Notes: generated by a model not told the origin, from the letters alone. Positions 37,053-46,544 are shown, counted from the first letter of the stretch. The stretch: 64,000 nucleotides of DNA from Ardenticatenaceae bacterium (GCA_020634315.1 JACKBV010000001.1:186001-250000), one strand, 5' to 3'. A program made the numbers and translations.

Positions 37053-39086
37053 TTAACGGCCGTTTTCAATGGGCAGCCGAATAATAAACGTTGTTCCTTG
37101 CTGGGGCGCACTGACCACATTAATTTCGCCACCGTGCTGCTCAACAATACGATGACTGGTAGCCAACCCCAATCCAGTTCCTTTTCCTGGATCCTTGGTT
37201 GTGTAAAACGGCTCAAAAATGTGTTCCGCTTCTGCGCTCGACATTCCCTTGCCATTATCACGAATCAGCACCTGTAAATGTCCCTCGTCAGTGCCTATCC
37301 GTGTAATTATCTCAATTTGTCGCTTTTCTGACACATTCTCTACGGCATCGCGGGCATTAATTAGCAAATTGAGCCACACACTTTTCATGTGATCCCAACT
37401 GGCGACAACGGCCGGCAAGCCATCATCCAGACTTTGGATCACCTCAATATTCGCCTGATCCAGTTGGTATTTTACCAGCGCCAATGCCTGCCGAATCGAG
37501 TCATTCACGCTCGCTGCCATAAAGGCATAATGCTCCTGACGCGCAAAATCCAACAAACCGCGCACCACCGTCGTGGCGCGTTCACCCGCACGCGCAATCA
37601 AATCCACCGACTCATAATTTTCATCTTCCGGCGGAATAAACATTTTCAACATTTGCGCGTTGGCATTAATGGCAGTTAGCGGATTATTGATCTCGTGCGC
37701 CACGCCAGCCGCCAATTGACCAATCGCCGCCAGTTTTCCCGCTTGCATCAGCGAATTTTCCAGGCGTCGCTCTTCTGTCCGATCTTGCCATAAAATCACG
37801 ACGCGTGCCGATTCTGCCTGTGTACTGGGAATCGGATACGCGTTGACATCCCATTCCTGGGGTAAATGATCCTCGCCAAACCAATGGATAGACCAGCGTT
37901 GCGCCTGTTTGTGCGCCAATGTGATATGCGCAATGCAATGCTCGCACGGTTTATCGCGATCAAAGAAAACGTGGTAGCAGGCGTGACCGGCCATTTCTTC
38001 GGCCGTCAATGGCAGTTCGTCCGCTTTGCTCTTGTTCACAGAGACAATTTGCCAGCGCTCGTTGATGGTGTAAATGGGGTGTGGAATGCCATCAATGAGC
38101 GCTTGCAAGGTATTGCGGCTTTCCAACAGCTCTTGTTGACGCAGGCGAATGCGCTGGAAGAGCCAGGAATTTTCCATGGCTTCGCTGATGGCGCTAGAAA
38201 GCGAAGCAAATAAATCGAGATCGAAATTGGCGAACAGCCCATCCGCTTTGTTATAGGCCACCAAAATCCCGACTGAGTGACCCCGCACCACTAATGGGGC
38301 AACAATCAGGTTTTGCACATCGAGGCCAGGGGGCTGATCCCATTCTGGCTGATAACGGCCGTCGACGGTGAGATCGTTGAGGTAAACGGCCGTTTGCTCT
38401 GCAAAAACCGCCCCCAAAATCCCCTGTCCTACCGGCACCACCGTCATATCCCCTGGTTGCAGCCCGTTATACATGCTGCGGCAGTGCTCGCAATACAGAC
38501 GGCCGCCCTTCACCATAAAAATGGCGGCCATGTCTACATCGAGAACAGCGTCGATACTGTTAACGGCCGTTTCCAGCACCTCGCGCGTCTCCAACGTCGC
38601 CGCCACCGCCTGCCCCACCCGGTTCAACGCCGCCAACTGCTGCCGCTGCCGCTGCAACTGCTTTTCCAACTGCTGCGTCCGCAAAATCGTCTTCACCCGC
38701 GCCAGCAGTTCCTGCGGATAATATGGCTTCGTGATGTAATCATCAGCCCCCGTGGACAGCGCTTCCACCTTATCATGGCTGCTGGCTGCCGCCGTCAACA
38801 ACACCACCCGCGTATATTGCAGCGCCGGATGATTGCGAATCCAGCTCAACACATCCAACCCAGAAAGAGCAGGCATCCGCATATCGAGCAGCACCAGGTC
38901 AATCTCTGTTTTGGTTCCCACCGACGCCTGCAAAAACTCAATCGCCTGCTCGCCATTATGCGCCAGCGAAATCTGATACCCCGCCTTTTTCACCAAAAAG
39001 TCAGCCAGGGACTCAGCAATCTCTGGTTCGTCATCGACGACCAGCAAATGCGCTTTTGTTGACGGGGTGGAGGGCTGCGTACTCAT
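37053..39086 (-). CDS. Hybrid sensor: receiver-GAF-PAS-histidine kinase
   Basis: About 677 residues, cytoplasmic. Order: receiver (about 12-130; acidic pair VVDDEPE, phosphoacceptor in LVLLDMRMPALSG, Lys in ITKPYYP), GAF (about 155-310, with YCEHCRSMYNG), PAS (about 325-430, with the Cys pattern CYHVFFDRDKPCEHC), HisKA (H-box LAAGVAHEINNPLTAINANA near 455) and HATPase_c (LLINARDAVENVSE, IRDNGKGMSS, FEPFYTTKDPGKGTGLGLAT). The N-terminal receiver suggests it sits in the middle of a phosphorelay. The Cys-rich PAS may bind metal or sense redox. ATG 39086 lacks a ribosome site; a GTG is one codon upstream. The partner is the OmpR regulator 62 bases before it. Confidence 0.93.
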   Translation of the reverse strand: MSTQPSTPSTKAHLLVVDDEPEIAESLADFLVKKAGYQISLAHNGEQAIEFLQASVGTKTEIDLVLLDMRMPALSGLDVLSWIRNHPALQYTRVVLLTAAASSHDKVEALSTGADDYITKPYYPQELLARVKTILRTQQLEKQLQRQRQQLAALNRVGQAVAATLETREVLETAVNSIDAVLDVDMAAIFMVKGGRLYCEHCRSMYNGLQPGDMTVVPVGQGILGAVFAEQTAVYLNDLTVDGRYQPEWDQPPGLDVQNLIVAPLVVRGHSVGILVAYNKADGLFANFDLDLFASLSSAISEAMENSWLFQRIRLRQQELLESRNTLQALIDGIPHPIYTINERWQIVSVNKSKADELPLTAEEMAGHACYHVFFDRDKPCEHCIAHITLAHKQAQRWSIHWFGEDHLPQEWDVNAYPIPSTQAESARVVILWQDRTEERRLENSLMQAGKLAAIGQLAAGVAHEINNPLTAINANAQMLKMFIPPEDENYESVDLIARAGERATTVVRGLLDFARQEHYAFMAASVNDSIRQALALVKYQLDQANIEVIQSLDDGLPAVVASWDHMKSVWLNLLINARDAVENVSEKRQIEIITRIGTDEGHLQVLIRDNGKGMSSAEAEHIFEPFYTTKDPGKGTGLGLATSHRIVEQHGGEINVVSAPQQGTTFIIRLPIENGR

Positions 39087-39102
39087 CACAAGAGGGGGGA
39101 AA

Positions 39103-39132
39103 TGAGGTTAACGGCCGTTGCCGTCAACCTCA
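39103..39132 (-). promoter_or_regulatory. Intercistronic hairpin containing a palindrome copy
   Basis: Arms 39103-39115 and 39120-39132 pair over 13 positions in the minus-strand RNA (one U-G), loop of four. One arm is built from the AACGGCCGTT element. It lies between the response-regulator stop and the kinase start, where it could attenuate or stabilise the shared message. No T-run follows. Confidence 0.5.
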
Positions 39133-39148
39133 CAAAATCAACCACTAC

Positions 39149-39856
39149 TTACGCATCCATCGAGGAAAACGTATATCCATGTCCCTGGATCGTCCGAATA
39201 TAAATCGGATTCCCCGGTTCCGGCTCAATTTTCTCACGCAAATTCTTGATATGCGCCCGTACCAACTCTGGGCTGCCCGTGTCTCTGGGATAATCCCAAA
39301 CATCCTGCAACAATTGCTGGCTGTTAAACACCTGATCCGCGTGACTCATCAAATGATACAACAAATCAAACTGCACATTTGTGAGCAGGGCCGTGCCTTC
39401 ATTCGTCGTCACTTCAAACGTGCGGCAGTTCAGCATCACATTGCCAACCACCACCTTATCCCGTAAATCCGGTTCCGCATTTGGCTGGCGCACACGGCGC
39501 AAAATCGCCTTCACGCGCAGTTCCAGCTCTTCCATGTTAAATGGCTTCACCAGATAATCATCAGCCCCGGCACGAAAACCCTCAATTTTATCCTCATCTT
39601 TTGCCTTCGCCGTCAGAAACAACACCGGCAAGGCTTGCAGCAATGGATCACCACGAATCTGGCGACACACCTGATACCCATCCGCCCCAGGCATCATAAT
39701 ATCGAGGATAAACAGATCAGGGAGGTGGCGGCGGGCCAATTGCAACCCTTCCGTGCCACTACGCGCCACGTTAACCTGGTACCCATACATGCGCAGCGCA
39801 CGCTGTAATGTACGCGAGACCAGTTCATCATCATCAATTACAAGAATCAGCGCCAT
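39149..39856 (-). CDS. OmpR/PhoB-family response regulator
   Basis: A 235-residue two-component regulator. The receiver (1-120) is complete: acidic pair in VIDDDELV, phosphoacceptor in LFILDIMMPGADGYQV, Thr in VLFLTAKAKD, Lys in YLVKPFNMEE. The DNA-binding winged helix (about 140-230) has NVQFDLLYHLMSHADQVFN and ELVRAHIKNLREKIE, ending IRTIQGHGYTF. It is first in an operon with the hybrid kinase, its likely partner. The extended -10 promoter at 39932-39940 lies 75 bases upstream. Confidence 0.95.
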   Translation of the reverse strand: MALILVIDDDELVSRTLQRALRMYGYQVNVARSGTEGLQLARRHLPDLFILDIMMPGADGYQVCRQIRGDPLLQALPVLFLTAKAKDEDKIEGFRAGADDYLVKPFNMEELELRVKAILRRVRQPNAEPDLRDKVVVGNVMLNCRTFEVTTNEGTALLTNVQFDLLYHLMSHADQVFNSQQLLQDVWDYPRDTGSPELVRAHIKNLREKIEPEPGNPIYIRTIQGHGYTFSSMDA

Positions 39857-39931
39857 ACTTACTTCTACCTCTGCCGATTATATTGCTGCAATGCTCGTCA
39901 TTTTGTCCGTTTTATGTGAACATGTCTGCCT

Positions 39932-39940
39932 AGTATAGCA
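39932..39940 (-). promoter_or_regulatory. Extended -10 promoter of the two-component operon
   Basis: The minus strand reads TGCTATACT, the same nine bases as at the dnaE and amidohydrolase promoters. No good -35 is seen, in line with a TG-extended -10. Confidence 0.5.
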
Positions 39941-40005
39941 GATTTTTGGTGCATTTAACACTAAGACCAGGGTAACCCTTATGCAGCCACCAACCTGAAA
40001 ACAAA

Positions 40006-40037
40006 GAACGTGAAACACATCTCTGTATTTCACGTTC
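40006..40037 (-). terminator. Terminator of the pdh operon
   Basis: A 10-pair stem (40006-40015 GAACGTGAAA with 40028-40037 TTTCACGTTC, 12-base loop) is followed on the minus strand by TTTGTTTT, 40 bases after the pdhC stop. The arm contains ACGTGAAACA, the same as half a parS site, probably by chance. Confidence 0.75.
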
Positions 40038-40076
40038 CGTCTCAATTCAAGTTACCGATTTGTTGGCAAATCGCTT

Positions 40077-41351
40077 TTAGACCAATAAACGCAAGGGGGC
40101 TTCCAACAAATTCTTCAGTCGCTGCATATATTGCGCCGCTTCGGCGCCATCTGTCACGCGGTGATCCGCCGAAATGGTCGCTTTCATGCGTGTACCCACC
40201 GCCAACTCGCCATTCACAACCACCGGCACCTGCTTCACAGAGCCAACGGCAAGGATAGCCGCATCCGGCGGATTGATGATGGCAATAAAGTGGTCTACAT
40301 CATATACGCCCAGATTGCTGACGGTAAATGTGCCGCCTTCTACATCGTCTGGCTTAACTTTGCCATCGCGGGCGCGGCTAATCATCACCCGATTGTCAGC
40401 AGCAACTTTGGACAGCGTGGATGTGTCGGTGTCTTTTTGCACCACGGTGAGCAAGCCACCTTCCACAGCCACGGCCGATCCGACGTTAATGCGCTGATGA
40501 CGGATAATTTTGTCACCGCCAAACGCTGCATTCAAATTGGGGAAATCGCGCAAGGCTAACGCCGCCGCCTTCACAATCAGGTCGTTCACCGTCACTTTGC
40601 TTTCTGGGGGCAGTGTGGCGTTTACTTGCTGGCGCAGTTCCATGGCTGCCGCCATGTCAATTTCGGTGGTGACATAAAAGTGCGGCACGGTTGTCTTGCT
40701 TTCGACCATGCGCCGGCCGATTGCCTGTCGCAGCCGTGAGGTGCTGATGGCTTCTGTTTCCGGGCCGGCCGGTACGGGCGTCGGGGCAGGGGCAGGGGGT
40801 GGCGTTGGGGTAGAAACGGCCGTAACCGGGGCCGGTTGAGCCACGAACGCTTCCACATCAGCGCGGCGCACACGCCCACCAGGGCCAGTGCCGTTCACCT
40901 GTGCCAAATCCACGCCACGTTCAGTCGCCAAACGCCGCGCTATCGGCGTCGCCTTGATACCGCCAGGAAATTCAGCGGAAACGGCCGTATTCTCTTGCGC
41001 CGCCTTGTCCACACTCGCGGGCGCTGCCGCAGCCGATTCACTTGTTGCCACAGCCGGCTGCGGTTTAGCTGCGGTCGGAGCTTTTCCCTCCAGCAAAGCA
41101 GACACATCTTCGCCGGGCTTGCCGACAATTGCCAGATTAGCGCCAATCGGCACAACCTTGCCCGCCTCTTCCAGCAAAACCAGCAGCGTGCCCGACACCT
41201 GCGCTTCCAACTCTAATGTCGCTTTGTCCGACTCAATCTCGGCGACCACATCACCTTTGTTAATTTGATCGCCCACTTCTTTCAGCCAGTTGTTCAATAC
41301 GCCTTCGCGCATATCAAACCCCAGCTTCGGCATGACAATATACTCTGCCAT
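40077..41351 (-). CDS. pdhC: Pyruvate dehydrogenase E2, dihydrolipoamide acetyltransferase
   Basis: A 424-residue core of the 2-oxo acid dehydrogenase complex. The lipoyl domain (1-78) carries the lipoylated K43 in IESDKATLELEA. The E3/E1-binding domain is near 130-170 (ATPIARRLATERGVDLAQVNG). Pro/Thr-rich linkers flank it, with palindrome copies read NTAVSAEF and VTAVSTPTP. The catalytic domain (about 200-424) ends with SADHRVTDGAEAAQYM, whose His is the catalytic base. The start overlaps the pdhB stop by one base. E3 (lpd) is not in the window. The specificity for pyruvate against branched-chain acids is inferred. Confidence 0.93.
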   Translation of the reverse strand: MAEYIVMPKLGFDMREGVLNNWLKEVGDQINKGDVVAEIESDKATLELEAQVSGTLLVLLEEAGKVVPIGANLAIVGKPGEDVSALLEGKAPTAAKPQPAVATSESAAAAPASVDKAAQENTAVSAEFPGGIKATPIARRLATERGVDLAQVNGTGPGGRVRRADVEAFVAQPAPVTAVSTPTPPPAPAPTPVPAGPETEAISTSRLRQAIGRRMVESKTTVPHFYVTTEIDMAAAMELRQQVNATLPPESKVTVNDLIVKAAALALRDFPNLNAAFGGDKIIRHQRINVGSAVAVEGGLLTVVQKDTDTSTLSKVAADNRVMISRARDGKVKPDDVEGGTFTVSNLGVYDVDHFIAIINPPDAAILAVGSVKQVPVVVNGELAVGTRMKATISADHRVTDGAEAAQYMQRLKNLLEAPLRLLV

Positions 41352-42322
41352 TACAAAATCTCCTTCACAGCGGCAATCACCCGATCCTTGTTAATCAGGG
41401 CTGACTGTTCCAACTCACGCGAATAAGGCAGCGGAACTTCCAACTGCGCCACTCGCTTAATGGGTGCATCCAAATAATCAAACGCCTCTTCTTGCAAACG
41501 CGCCGCAACTTCTGCGCCAATGCCATAAGAACGATGGCCTTCTTCAACCACAACAGCTTTGAAGGTTTTCTTGAAAGAGGCGACGACAGGCCCCATATCT
41601 AACGGCCGTAACGTGCGTAAATCAACCACTTCCGCCTCGATACCTTCCTGCGCCAACTCGGCTGCGGCTTCCAAAGCCACCTGCAACCCCTGGGCATAGG
41701 CCACAATCGTCACATCAGACCCTTCCCGCTTCACATCAGAAACACCAATGGGCACGGTATACTCTTCTGTCGGCACTTCGCCACGAATCTGATACAGCGT
41801 AGCATGCTCAATAAACAACACCGGGTCATCTGAGCGAATCGCGGTTTTCATCAACCCTTTGGCATCATAAGGCGTGGCGGGTGAAACCACCTTTAAACCA
41901 GGAAAATGCGCAAAAATCACATCTGGGGTGTGGCTGTGGGTCGCGCCCAACTGACGACCGCCACCGCCGGGTGCGCGGAAAACCAACGGGATTTTCATTT
42001 GCCCACCAAACATATAGCGCAGCTTGGCAGCATGGTTGACGATGGCGTCAAAGGCAACAAAGGCGAAATTGATGGTCATAAATTCGGCCACCGGCCGCAA
42101 ACCATTCATTGCTGCGCCAACAGCCGCGCCACCAATCACCATCTCCGAAATAGGGGTGTCGCGTACACGACGCGGGCCAAATTCATCGTAAAAGCCGCGC
42201 GTTACGGCATAGGTGCCGCCCCATACGCCCACTTCTTCCCCCATGATAAATACATTTTCATCGCGCAGCATCTCTTCACGCAGCGCGTCGGTAATAGCTT
42301 GTCTCATTGTAATGCGAGCCAT
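41351..42322 (-). CDS. pdhB: Pyruvate dehydrogenase E1 component, beta subunit
   Basis: A 323-residue subunit that pairs with E1 alpha to decarboxylate pyruvate with thiamine diphosphate. Recognised segments are IMGEEVGVWGGTYAVTRGFY, VRDTPISEMVIGGAAVG, RAPGGGGRQLGATHSH, VEVVDLRTLRPLD in its AEVVDLRTLRPLD form, and VVVEEGHRSYGIGAEVA, all typical of the beta subunit. It sits 15 bases after pdhA and shares its stop with the start of pdhC. Acetoin dehydrogenase is a close alternative by sequence family. Confidence 0.94.
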   Translation of the reverse strand: MARITMRQAITDALREEMLRDENVFIMGEEVGVWGGTYAVTRGFYDEFGPRRVRDTPISEMVIGGAAVGAAMNGLRPVAEFMTINFAFVAFDAIVNHAAKLRYMFGGQMKIPLVFRAPGGGGRQLGATHSHTPDVIFAHFPGLKVVSPATPYDAKGLMKTAIRSDDPVLFIEHATLYQIRGEVPTEEYTVPIGVSDVKREGSDVTIVAYAQGLQVALEAAAELAQEGIEAEVVDLRTLRPLDMGPVVASFKKTFKAVVVEEGHRSYGIGAEVAARLQEEAFDYLDAPIKRVAQLEVPLPYSRELEQSALINKDRVIAAVKEIL

Positions 42323-42337
42323 TGTTTACTCTCCGTT

Positions 42338-43297
42338 TTACAGATCCACGTAGATGTCGGTAAATAATTCTGCTGCGGCAGGTAAGGGGGATTCTTCGGC
42401 AAACTGCACGGCCGTTTCCAATTCCTGCTCCACCGCTTTGTCAATGGCGTCTAGTGCATCCTTGCCCGCCACCTTATTTTCCAGAATGTGTCGCTCCAAG
42501 ATGCCAATGGCGTCATCTTCACGCCATTTTTCCACTTCATCTTTGGTGCGATAACGGAGCGGATCACCCATACTGTGTCCTTCATAGCGATAGGTGATCA
42601 TTTCCAAAAACTGTGGCCCTTTCCCGTCACGGATTGCTTGCAATGCTTCGCCAACCGCTTCATAGACTTTGAAGACGTTCATGCCATCCACTTGCTTGCC
42701 ATCCATGCCGTAAGCAGTCGCTTTTTGCATGATCGCCGACACCGCAGAAGCCCGGTCAACGGCCGTTCCCATGCCATATTGGTTATTCTCGCAAATCCAC
42801 AACACCGGCAAATCCCACACGCCAGACAAATTGAGCGATTCATGGAAATAACCAATATTCGTCGCGCCATCGCCAAAATAGCACAAAACAGCATTATCCG
42901 TGCCCTTGTACTGTTCCGACAGGCCCAATCCAGCAGCCAGGCTCAAATGCGCACCGACGACAGCATGACCACCCCAAAAATTGCGGCTCACATCTGCCAA
43001 ATGCATCGAGCCACCCTTGCCCTGGCTCACACCAGTGCTTTTGCCCAGCATCTCAGCCATCACATACTTGGTTTCACTACCAACGGCCAGCGCATGACCA
43101 TGATCACGGTAAGCGGTAATCACATGGTCACCCGCTTGCCGTGCTGCAATTGAGCCAACGGCAATCGCCTCCTGCCCAATATATAAATGCAAAAATCCGC
43201 CGATTTTACCTAACTGGTACAACTCGGCGCTCTTTTGCTCGAACCGGCGAATGAGTACCATTTGCCGATACCATTCCAGCAAAGTTGATTTGTCCAT
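42338..43297 (-). CDS. pdhA: Pyruvate dehydrogenase E1 component, alpha subunit
   Basis: A 319-residue thiamine-diphosphate-binding subunit. The cofactor motif runs from YFGDGATNIGYFHESLN to ICENNQYGMGT, with GDG and NN at the standard spacing. HALAVGSETKYVMAEMLGK and GKGGSMHLAD are also family marks. AAGGAG seven bases before ATG 43297 fixes the start. A TGCTAAACT element on the minus strand at 43469-43477 may be the operon promoter. First gene of pdhA-pdhB-pdhC, which makes acetyl-CoA from pyruvate. Confidence 0.94.
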   Translation of the reverse strand: MDKSTLLEWYRQMVLIRRFEQKSAELYQLGKIGGFLHLYIGQEAIAVGSIAARQAGDHVITAYRDHGHALAVGSETKYVMAEMLGKSTGVSQGKGGSMHLADVSRNFWGGHAVVGAHLSLAAGLGLSEQYKGTDNAVLCYFGDGATNIGYFHESLNLSGVWDLPVLWICENNQYGMGTAVDRASAVSAIMQKATAYGMDGKQVDGMNVFKVYEAVGEALQAIRDGKGPQFLEMITYRYEGHSMGDPLRYRTKDEVEKWREDDAIGILERHILENKVAGKDALDAIDKAVEQELETAVQFAEESPLPAAAELFTDIYVDL

Positions 43298-43554
43298 CCA
43301 TATCTCCTTAAATCAAGCTTAGAAGCAGCAAACTCGGGGTTGTCTGCTGCCCATTACGACATGTTTATCTTGTCTGTCAAATTTCGGGGAAAAGCATCAA
43401 CAAGTTCAACCCACAGCAACGCGAATGGTTGCGATTTTGTTAGAAATGTTGATACTGCAACGACTGCTAGTTTAGCAAATTTCAGAGGGGGAAGCGAGAA
43501 GAATGGAGCAGTCGTCCAGGTTTTTTCCAGATTTTATTAGAATTGCCCTCATAA

Positions 43555-44484
43555 TCAAGATGCAGTCGTGACGACTGCGCCCTGCTGCGCAATGGGCAAT
43601 ATCCAGGCACGGCTGTCCAGGCCTGCCGTGGCAAATGCAGCCTGCGCCGCCGCCGCCACCGCCTCATGATGCGCTGGCGCAAAGGCCACCAGGCTGGGGC
43701 CAGCCCCACTAAGCGCCACGCCAGCCGCACCGGCCGCCTGGGCCGCTTGCATCGCCGCCGCCAAGCCCGGCACCAGGGGCAAGCGATAGGGCTGGTGCAT
43801 CCGATCTTGCATCGCCAGGGCTAGTTTGGCGTAATCGGCCGTTTCTAAAGCCCGCAGCAGCAGGGGCAAACGGCTGTGGTTAAAAATAGCGTCGGCACGC
43901 GGCAAGGAATCGGGTAACGCGGCACGCGCCGCAGCCGTGGGAAAATCAAAGTCCGGCAAAACGATGATCACCTGCTGTGCAGGCAAAGAGATGGGTTCAA
44001 TGTGCCAATCAGCCTCATCATGCACGGCCAAAATCAAGCCGCCATGCAATGCCGCCACCACATTGTCGGGATGTCCCTCGAAGCCAATTGCCAACCGCTG
44101 TACATCAGCAAAAGAGAGTGGGTTATCTAACAAGGTGTTGGCGACCAACAACCCGGCGACGACGGCAGCGCCGCTGCTCCCCAGGCCGCTGCCGATGGGA
44201 ATATTGTTTTCCAGGTGCAGGTGCAGGCGCAACGGCCGTTTCCCAACCTGCGTAAACACACAATCCGCCGCCCGGTAAACGAGATTCGTCGTATCTGTCG
44301 CCAGTTGTGTCGCGCCTTCGCCACTGGTTGTAATCGTCAAATCAGTTGGTTGAGCAGCGTCAGCAGCCGCGAGATTATCGGCCGTTGCCACCACCACATT
44401 GTACAATCCCAAAGCCAAACCCAAACAATCGAACCCTGGTCCCAGATTCGCCGTCGTTGCCGGTACAGTCACGTTTACTTTCAT
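43555..44484 (-). CDS. thrB: Homoserine kinase
   Basis: A 309-residue GHMP kinase that phosphorylates homoserine in threonine synthesis. The N-terminal VPATTANLGPGFDCLGLALG and the phosphate-binding loop NNIPIGSGLGSSGAAVVAGL are diagnostic, and GVALSGAGPSLVAFAP is the third GHMP motif. A TAAAAT box ends seven bases before ATG 44484, with no ribosome site, so the message is probably leaderless. No thrA or thrC is adjacent. 43298-43554 downstream holds no gene. Confidence 0.94.
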   Translation of the reverse strand: MKVNVTVPATTANLGPGFDCLGLALGLYNVVVATADNLAAADAAQPTDLTITTSGEGATQLATDTTNLVYRAADCVFTQVGKRPLRLHLHLENNIPIGSGLGSSGAAVVAGLLVANTLLDNPLSFADVQRLAIGFEGHPDNVVAALHGGLILAVHDEADWHIEPISLPAQQVIIVLPDFDFPTAAARAALPDSLPRADAIFNHSRLPLLLRALETADYAKLALAMQDRMHQPYRLPLVPGLAAAMQAAQAAGAAGVALSGAGPSLVAFAPAHHEAVAAAAQAAFATAGLDSRAWILPIAQQGAVVTTAS

Positions 44485-44491
44485 GCGCCGT

Positions 44492-44497
44492 ATTTTA
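44492..44497 (-). promoter_or_regulatory. -10 box of thrB, seven bases before the start
   Basis: TAAAAT on the minus strand followed by seven bases and ATG. The -35 (CTTACC at 44515-44520) is weak. Confidence 0.45.
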
Positions 44498-44560
44498 CGC
44501 TAAAATCGGGGATCGGTAAGCGATAAATCGCAAAATGTTTGCCGCCGAAAGATCATCAAT

Positions 44561-45802
44561 ATGAACAACAACGGTCACACGCCCCTCTCTAAACTTCCTC
44601 GCGTCAGCGAACGGCGCATTGCGCTGCGCGTAACGCCCGCCGCCGAACGTGCCATCCGGCACGGCCATCCCTGGGTATTTGCCAATGCCATCCAACAGCA
44701 AAGTCACCAGGGGCAAGTGGGCGATACGGCCGTTATCTTTGACCGCAAACGCCGCTTCCTCGCCATTGGCCTGTACGATCCATATGCCCCCATTCGCGTG
44801 CGCATTTTGCACACCGGCCAACCCGTACAAATTGACACAAACTGGTTTCGCCAGCAAATCCAGCAGGCCGCCGCACGCCGCCAGACATTGCCAGACAACA
44901 CCACCGGCTACCGCCTGGTTCATGGCGAAAACGACGGTCTGCCCGGCCTGGTCATTGACCGCTATGACCAGGTCTACGTCATGCGCCTGGACACAGCGGC
45001 CTGGGTTCCGCATCTCAACGACGTCCTCGCTGCCCTGACAGAGACAACCGGCGCGACTCAAATCGTACTGCGCCTCAGCCGCACAGTGCAGCAAATTGAA
45101 GATGGCCTTTATGGATTGAAAGATGGCGTCCTCATTAGCGGGCCACCTTTGCCAGAAATGGTTCATTTCCAGGAAAACGGGCTGACTTTTGAAGTAGATG
45201 TCCGTCACGGGCAAAAAACCGGCTTTTTCCTCGATCAACGGGACAACCGCGCCCGTGTCGAAACATTAGCGGCAAACAAACAAGTCTTAAATGTTTTCGC
45301 TTATACCGGTGGCTTTTCGCTGTATGCGGCACGCGGCGGTGCGCAGCATGTTGTCAGCCTGGACATCAGCCAGCCAGCACTGGCCGCAGCCCTGCGCAAT
45401 TTCCGTCTCAATCAGGAAGCAGTCGCCCAAACTTCACATGATTTGCTGTTGGGTGATGCCTTTCACGCGCTGCGCCAGTTACGCGAAAATCGTCGCCGCT
45501 TCGACATGGTAATCATCGACCCGCCATCCTTTGCCAAACAACGCACAGAAGTGGCGCGAGCGGTCACAGCTTATGCACGCTTGACACGTTTGGGGTTAAG
45601 GGTTTTGCGTCCTGGCGGAACGCTGGTGATGGCTTCTTGTTCCAGCCGGGTCACGGCCGAAATGTTTTTTGCGACTGTGCATAAAGCGGCGGTAGAAGTG
45701 GAACGGCCGTTGCACGAAATCGAACGCACCTTCCACGCACTCGACCACCCCATCCGCTTCAAAGAAGGAGCCTACCTAAAATGCCTCTTCGCCACTGCCT
45801 AA
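44561..45802 (+). CDS. RlmI-like 23S rRNA m5C methyltransferase
   Basis: A 413-residue class I methyltransferase with an N-terminal PUA domain (about 20-90; RAIRHGHPWVFANAIQQ, AIGLYDPYAPIRVRIL). A middle domain with VHGENDGLPGLVIDRYDQ follows. The Rossmann core has KTGFFLDQRDNRARVE, VLNVFAYTGGFSLYAARGGA and the IIDPPSFAKQ motif, then MASCSSRVT. This order matches RlmI/YccW, which methylates C1962 of 23S rRNA. Relatives in this family modify other sites, so the exact base is inferred. It is transcribed away from thrB. Confidence 0.9.
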   Translation: MNNNGHTPLSKLPRVSERRIALRVTPAAERAIRHGHPWVFANAIQQQSHQGQVGDTAVIFDRKRRFLAIGLYDPYAPIRVRILHTGQPVQIDTNWFRQQIQQAAARRQTLPDNTTGYRLVHGENDGLPGLVIDRYDQVYVMRLDTAAWVPHLNDVLAALTETTGATQIVLRLSRTVQQIEDGLYGLKDGVLISGPPLPEMVHFQENGLTFEVDVRHGQKTGFFLDQRDNRARVETLAANKQVLNVFAYTGGFSLYAARGGAQHVVSLDISQPALAAALRNFRLNQEAVAQTSHDLLLGDAFHALRQLRENRRRFDMVIIDPPSFAKQRTEVARAVTAYARLTRLGLRVLRPGGTLVMASCSSRVTAEMFFATVHKAAVEVERPLHEIERTFHALDHPIRFKEGAYLKCLFATA

Positions 45803-45861
45803 ACAGCAACCGGAGAAAAGACTCCCACACCGCTCACCGATAACTGACCACCGACTGCCGG

Positions 45862-46521
45862 CTAATCCTCCTGAAAACGGCGATCCAACTCCTCCAGCAC
45901 CTTCGCCGCTTCCACCAGCTTGTCCAACGGATTACGCTCACCCACAAAATAACGGTAATCGGCCGGCATAATATCCAGCGCCGCCACCAATTCCGTGTAC
46001 TTCTCTTTCAACGAACGCTCATTCACGTTGTACATCACCGCAACCTGCGGCAGCTTCAAATCAGCAAAATTAACCTTACCCACCGCATACATCAAAGCCC
46101 CCGCCCACAATTCCGGCTTCATTACCCGCAACTGCGTCCGCCCCAAAGTAATGCGATATTCCAGCCACATCTGGATTGCTTTGCCAATTTGCTGCACCGG
46201 CATCTTGTTTTTGCGCATCGTTTCAATCAACGTCGTCTCCACTTCATCCAACGCCGAAGAAAACATCCGCTCAAACCGCTCCACCACTTTTTCATCCGTT
46301 TCGGTACGGATGTAATCCCCTAACGCACTCATCGCCTGGTGATAGTCACCGCTGCGAGCATGGGCACGCGCCAGGTTCAGGTGGTAATCAGGATTATCAG
46401 AATCGGCACGAACAGCTTGCTGAAAAGCGGCAATTGCCTGATCCATCTCCCAATTCTTGAAATGCGCCGCCCCTTCCTGGTTCTTTTGTGCGGCTAAACG
46501 TGGGTCTTTTTTTCTTGCCAT
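45862..46521 (-). CDS. TPR protein with C-terminal helical domain
   Basis: A 219-residue protein, no assigned function. Residues 12-85 contain about two TPR motifs (EGAAHFKNWEMDQAIAAFQQ; PDYHLNLARAHARSGDYHQA). Residues 115-190 are helical and include KPELWAGALMYAVGKVNF, then LPQVAVMYNVNERSLKEKY, which looks like a helix-turn-helix or cyclin-fold core. AAGGA upstream supports ATG 46521. It follows the DUF1385 gene by 23 bases and is likely co-transcribed with it. Confidence 0.78.
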   Translation of the reverse strand: MARKKDPRLAAQKNQEGAAHFKNWEMDQAIAAFQQAVRADSDNPDYHLNLARAHARSGDYHQAMSALGDYIRTETDEKVVERFERMFSSALDEVETTLIETMRKNKMPVQQIGKAIQMWLEYRITLGRTQLRVMKPELWAGALMYAVGKVNFADLKLPQVAVMYNVNERSLKEKYTELVAALDIMPADYRYFVGERNPLDKLVEAAKVLEELDRRFQED

Positions 46522-46544
46522 GCATAAATCCTTTCGCCAACTAC

